Positions 12,849 through 16,735 of a stretch of DNA of 16,735 bases are shown one piece after another (the stretch's first letter is position 1; every line of letters starts with the position of its first letter). The notes beneath the pieces are model-generated. The model had not been told where the DNA came from and did no database searches. It saw nothing but the letters and a program-made list of their open reading frames with translations. Source of the DNA: JBCBTD01 sp039818825 (GTDB lineage Bacteria; Pseudomonadota; Alphaproteobacteria; Geminicoccales; Geminicoccaceae); assembly GCA_039818825.1 (NCBI GenBank), contig JBCBTD010000081.1, forward strand, positions 1 through 16,735, in the 5' to 3' direction. The position numbers and the translations under genes were made by a program.

Positions 12849-15800
12849 GTCTCCACCGGCACCACCGGTTTGGCGCCGCGGACGTCCGACGCCACGCTGC
12901 GGCAGATGACGTAGAAGATCGGTGTGAAGATCAGGCCGAAAAGCGTCACACCGATCATGCCGGAGAACACCGTGGTGCCGAGCGACTGGCGCATCTCGGC
13001 ACCCGCTCCGGTGGCGACGGCCAAAGGCAACACGCCGAGGATGAAGGCGAAGGATGTCATGAGGATCGGCCGCAGGCGGGTGCGGGCGGCGACCACCGCA
13101 GCATCGAACCGGTCGCAGCCCTGTTCCTCGCTCTGCTTGGCGAACTCGACGATGAGGATGGCGTTCTTGGCGGCGAGGGCGATCAGCACGACGAAGCCGA
13201 CCTGGGCGAGAATGCCGACCTCCATGCCCCGATAGCCGAGACCGAACAACGCTGCGAGTAGGCACATCGGCACGATGAGCACGACCGCGAGCGGCAACAG
13301 CCAGCTTTCGTACTGGGCCGCCAGCAGCAAAAAGACGAACGTCACCGCGGCGATGAAGACGAAGATGGTGCCGCCGCCCTCCAGTTTTTCCTGGAGCGAG
13401 AGTTCCGTCCATTCGAAGTCGAAGCCGCTGGGTAGCACCCGTTCGGCCAGGCGCTCCATGGCCAACAACCCGTCGCCCGTGGAAATGCCGGGCATCAGCC
13501 CGCCTTGCAGCTCGGCGGCGGGATAGAGGTTGTAGCGCGGCACCCGGTAGGCGCCGGTTTGGTCCTGGAAGCTGGCGACGGCGCCCAGCGGGACCATCAC
13601 GCCTTCGTCGTTGCGCGCTTCGTAAAGCAGCACGTCGTCGAGGTCTTCGCGGAAGTTGCCGTCGGCTTGGGCGGTCACCCGATAGGTGCGGCCGAGGAAG
13701 TTGAACTCGTTGACGAACGACGAGCCGAGATAGACCTCCAAGGTCTCGAACACTTCCTCGGCCTGGAGGTTCAGCTTTTCGGCCCGGACCCGATCGATGT
13801 CGGCGAAGATGGTCGGCGTTTTGGTGTTGAAGAAGGTGAAGGCATAGGCGATCGACGGGTCCTGGAATGCGGCGCCGATCAGCTCGCCCGTAGCTTCCTC
13901 CAACGCCCCCAGGCCGCGGCCCTGGCGGTCTTGGACGTACATCTTGAAGCCGCCGGAATTGCCGACGCCGCGCACCGGCGGCGGGGTGATGACGATGATG
14001 AACGCGTCTTGGACGGCGGCGAACGCTGCGGTCAACTCGCCCTGGATGGCGGTGGCGCTGAGGCCACTGGCCTGGCGCTCCTCGAACGGTTCGAGGACGG
14101 CGAAGATCGCGCCGGCGTTGGGCGCATTGGTGAAGGTGGCGCCGTCGAACCCGGCGAACGGCACGGCATGGACGATGCCTTCGGTGTTCAGCACGATGTC
14201 CGTGAGGCGGCGGACGACGGCATCCGTTCGGTCCAGCGCAGCGCCCGGCGGTAGTTGCAGGGCGACGATCAGGTAGCCTTGATCTTGCTCCGGTATGAAG
14301 CCCGTGGGCGCTGCTTGGAAGCGGTCGACGGTCAGCGCCAACAGACCAGCGTAGACGACGAGCACCAGCACGGCGACGCGAACCAGCCGCGCCGTGAGCC
14401 GGCCGTAGGCATTGGCCAAGGCGTCGAAGCCGCTGTTGAAACCACGGCCGAGCCAGGCGATGGGGCGGAGCAGCAACGGTGCTTTGGCGTGCTCGTCATG
14501 GGGGCGAAGCAGAAGGGCTGCCAGCGCCGGGCTCAGCGTCAGCGACACGAGCAGCGAAATTCCGGTGGAAACCGCGATGACCACGGCGAACTGGCGGAAG
14601 AACTGGCCAGTTATACCTGTAATGAACGCGGCGGGCACGAACACGGCGACCAGGACCAGGGTCGAGGCCACCAGGGCACCGCCGACCTCGTCCATCGAGT
14701 GGTGGGCGGCGCGTTTGGACCCGAGGCCCTTCGCCAGGTTCCGCTCGACGTTCTCGACCACGACGATGGCGTCGTCGACGACGATGCCGATCGCTAGCAC
14801 CAGGGCGAAAAGGGTGAGCGTGTTCAGCGAGTAGCCAAGCATCGCCATGATCGCGAAGGTGCCGATCAAGGACACCGGTATCGCCGAGATCGGGATGATC
14901 GCCGCCCGCCAGTTCTGCAGGAAGACGATGATCACCAGGACCACCAAGAGCACCGCCTCGAACAGGGTCTCGTAGACGGCGTTGACCGAGGCTTCGATGA
15001 ACTCGGTCGGGTTGTAGACGACCGTGTAGGCGAGGCCGTCGGGAAAGTCCTCGCTGAGATCCGCCATGGTCTCGAGGATCAGATCGGCGGTGGCGAGCGC
15101 ATTGGAGCCCGGTCGCTGGAAGATCAGGAGCGGGATGGCTGGACGTTCGTCGAGATAGCCGTTGGCGTTGTAACTGGCTGCCCCGAGTTCGACCCGGGCG
15201 ACGTCACCGACGCGCACCAGCCGGCCGCCGGGGTCCGCCTTGACGACGATTTGTTCGAACTCGCGCGGGTCGCTGAGCCGGCCGAGGGTTTCGACGTTGA
15301 CTTGGAAGGCGCCTGACGTGGGTACGGGTGGTTGGTTGAGGGCACCCGAGGCGACCTGGACGTTCTGGCCGCGAAGGGCCTGAACCACGTCGCCGGCCGT
15401 GAGGTCGAGCTGACCGGCCTTTTCGGGATCGATCCAGATCCGCATGGCGTAGTCGCGGGCGCCGAACACGGTGATCGTGCCGACGCCGTCCAGCCGGGCC
15501 AGCACGTCGCGGATACTCAAGGTGGCGTAGTTGGAGATGTAGATCGGGTCGCGGCTGCCGTCCGGTGAGTAGAGGTGGACGACCATCAGCATGTCGGGCG
15601 AGTTCTTCTCGACGGTGATGCCGAGACGGCGCACCTCTTCCGGTAGCCGCGATTCGGCGCGGGCCACGCGGTTTTGAACCAGGACCTGGGCGGCATCGAG
15701 GTCGGTGCCGAGGTTGAAGGTGACGGTGATCGTCAGCTGGCCGTCGCCGGTCGCCTGCGAGAGCATGTACAACATGCCTTCGACGCCATTGACCTCCTGC

Positions 15801-16003
15801 TCGATCGGCGTCGCGACCGTTTGGCTGACGACCTCGGCCGAAGCGCCCGGGTAGCTCGCGGTGATCTGGATGGTCGGCGGCGCGATCTCCGGGTACTGCG
15901 CCACCGGCAACGACAGATAGGCGGCGGCGCCGACCAGGATGATCAACAACGACAAGACCGTCGCGAAGATCGGCCGTTCGATGCAGAAATGTGCGATGCC
16001 CAT
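12845..16003 (-). CDS. RND multidrug efflux pump, HAE1 family (MexF/AcrB-like)
   Basis: This 1052-residue inner-membrane proton/drug antiporter is full length for the hydrophobe/amphiphile efflux family. It opens with FCIERPIFATVLSLLIILVGAAAYLSLPVAQYPEIAPP. The first half has the TM4 acidic pair D410/D411 in IGIVVDDAIVVVEN, and the second half has K946 in ALAAKNAILIVEFAKQ, equivalent to the AcrB proton-relay residues. NYATLSIRDVLARLDGVGTITVFGARDYAMRIW and QALRGQNVQVASGAL are closer to MexF than to AcrB as I remember them. The ATG at 16003 has GAGG 6 nt upstream and lies 8 nt after the fusion-protein stop. It forms a tripartite pump with that protein and an outer-membrane channel not encoded here. 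Substrates are not predictable. Confidence 0.94.
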   Translation of the reverse strand: MGIAHFCIERPIFATVLSLLIILVGAAAYLSLPVAQYPEIAPPTIQITASYPGASAEVVSQTVATPIEQEVNGVEGMLYMLSQATGDGQLTITVTFNLGTDLDAAQVLVQNRVARAESRLPEEVRRLGITVEKNSPDMLMVVHLYSPDGSRDPIYISNYATLSIRDVLARLDGVGTITVFGARDYAMRIWIDPEKAGQLDLTAGDVVQALRGQNVQVASGALNQPPVPTSGAFQVNVETLGRLSDPREFEQIVVKADPGGRLVRVGDVARVELGAASYNANGYLDERPAIPLLIFQRPGSNALATADLILETMADLSEDFPDGLAYTVVYNPTEFIEASVNAVYETLFEAVLLVVLVIIVFLQNWRAAIIPISAIPVSLIGTFAIMAMLGYSLNTLTLFALVLAIGIVVDDAIVVVENVERNLAKGLGSKRAAHHSMDEVGGALVASTLVLVAVFVPAAFITGITGQFFRQFAVVIAVSTGISLLVSLTLSPALAALLLRPHDEHAKAPLLLRPIAWLGRGFNSGFDALANAYGRLTARLVRVAVLVLVVYAGLLALTVDRFQAAPTGFIPEQDQGYLIVALQLPPGAALDRTDAVVRRLTDIVLNTEGIVHAVPFAGFDGATFTNAPNAGAIFAVLEPFEERQASGLSATAIQGELTAAFAAVQDAFIIVITPPPVRGVGNSGGFKMYVQDRQGRGLGALEEATGELIGAAFQDPSIAYAFTFFNTKTPTIFADIDRVRAEKLNLQAEEVFETLEVYLGSSFVNEFNFLGRTYRVTAQADGNFREDLDDVLLYEARNDEGVMVPLGAVASFQDQTGAYRVPRYNLYPAAELQGGLMPGISTGDGLLAMERLAERVLPSGFDFEWTELSLQEKLEGGGTIFVFIAAVTFVFLLLAAQYESWLLPLAVVLIVPMCLLAALFGLGYRGMEVGILAQVGFVVLIALAAKNAILIVEFAKQSEEQGCDRFDAAVVAARTRLRPILMTSFAFILGVLPLAVATGAGAEMRQSLGTTVFSGMIGVTLFGLIFTPIFYVICRSVASDVRGAKPVVPVET

Positions 16004-16011
16004 GGCCGGCC

Positions 16012-16735
16012 TCAGTTGCTCAGGACGCCGGGTGCGCCACCGGGCCAGCGTTCGATTACCCCGGGCTCCGCGTTCACCGGCGCACCTGGTCGGGCGCGCA
16101 GCAGGCCGTTGACGATGATGCGGTCATCGGGCTCCAGCCCCGCGCGGATGATCCTGAGCCCGAACTCGCGCGGGCCGACGCGGACCGGCTTCGGCACGAC
16201 GATGCCGTTCTCGTCGACGGTCATCAGGATCTTCTGCGCCTGGTCGCTGAGGATCGCCGATTCGGGCACCAGCAGCGCCTCGTACTCGGGCGAGCCGGGG
16301 ATGCGGATGGTGCCGAACTGGCCAGGCAGCACCAGTCCGTCCTCGTTGCGAGCGACGGCCTGCACGCGGATGGTGCCGGAGCCGACGTCGACCACGTTGT
16401 CGACGAAACGAATGGTCACCGGTCGCGGCCAATCCGCCTCGTCGACCAACCGAACCGCGGCACCGCTGCCTTCGCGGTCGAGCGGCGGCAAGGTGCCGTC
16501 GGCGATCGCCCGGCGGTAGGCGAGCAGCACATCCTCCGTGACCTCGAATTCGAACTCGATCGGATCGGTCCGCACGAGGGTGGTGAGGACCGTCTGGGTA
16601 TCGATCAGGTTGCCGATGTCGACGCGCCGATCCGACACCCTTCCGGGGAAGGGCGCGCGGACCGTCGTGAACCCGAGGTCGAGCTGCGCCTGGCCGAGTG
16701 CCGCGCGGGCGTCGGCGAGCTCGGCTTCCGCGGTT
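16012..16735 (-). CDS. RND efflux membrane fusion protein (MexE/AcrA-like), partial at window edge
   Basis: This is the C-terminal ~240 residues of a periplasmic adaptor; the N-terminus lies beyond the right edge. The frame is open from the edge and begins within the coiled-coil and lipoyl part, with AELADARAALGQAQLDLGFTTVRAPFPGRVSDRRVDIGNLID, the conserved second lipoyl half. This shows that the GTG near 16638 is internal and not a start. A beta-barrel segment follows, then GSGTIRVQAVARNEDGLVLPGQFGTIRI and LLVPESAILSDQAQKILMTVDENGIVVPKPVRVG, and finally the membrane-proximal domain with DDRIIVNGLLRARPGAPVNAE. TDPIEFEFEVTEDVLLAYRRA resembles MexE-type adaptors. It sits 8 nt upstream of the RND pump gene and should be the same operon. 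Confidence 0.92.
   Translation of the reverse strand, partial: TAEAELADARAALGQAQLDLGFTTVRAPFPGRVSDRRVDIGNLIDTQTVLTTLVRTDPIEFEFEVTEDVLLAYRRAIADGTLPPLDREGSGAAVRLVDEADWPRPVTIRFVDNVVDVGSGTIRVQAVARNEDGLVLPGQFGTIRIPGSPEYEALLVPESAILSDQAQKILMTVDENGIVVPKPVRVGPREFGLRIIRAGLEPDDRIIVNGLLRARPGAPVNAEPGVIERWPGGAPGVLSN

Overview
The window is GC-rich bacterial chromosomal DNA, with most codons ending in G or C. The gene families suggest an alphaproteobacterium, possibly Rhodospirillales-like, but this is inference: there is no rRNA or other firm taxonomic marker. Genes are tightly packed, no gene-free gap exceeds about 175 bases, and I see no tRNA, CRISPR array, insertion sequence or phage gene.

Left part (41-4585, minus strand, read right to left): a type I secretion ATPase/permease of the PrtD kind overlaps its HlyD-family membrane fusion partner by 4 nt. 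Next come a secreted DUF302 protein and an agmatinase (speB). Two near-perfect hairpins lie in tandem between the DUF302 stop codon and speB. A sapC-family gene is transcribed divergently from the secretion genes. The 175-base divergent spacer (4586-4760) carries a GC-rich dyad that could be an operator. No outer-membrane TolC-type gene and no obvious secreted substrate lie in the window.

Central part (5687-9932, plus strand): this is the most interesting block. A periplasmic binding protein resembling those encoded beside urea/guanidine carboxylases is followed by a permease, an ATPase, and a ureohydrolase that closely resembles the Ni-dependent guanidine hydrolase GdmH (Synechocystis Sll1077 type). 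A 147-residue protein of unknown function follows. The genes overlap by 1 to 68 nt, so they should be one translationally coupled operon. The inferred route is guanidine import, then hydrolysis to urea and ammonia. The 140-base leader has strong secondary structure but matches none of the guanidine riboswitch classes I can recall. No urease and no HypA/HypB-like nickel chaperone is visible.

Right of this (10022-12294, plus strand) are three separately initiated genes: a DUF533/TerB-like protein, an NADPH-dependent FMN reductase and a Tat-signal dienelactone hydrolase family protein. They meet a convergent minus-strand unit (12393 to beyond the right edge): a MexE/AcrA-type fusion protein (partial), a MexF/AcrB-type RND efflux pump, and a YaiI/DUF188 protein whose GTG start overlaps the pump stop.

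The unifying theme is speculative. The window holds two urea-forming ureohydrolases, a dedicated guanidinium-type importer and two export machines. The guanidine operon is the best-supported functional module.
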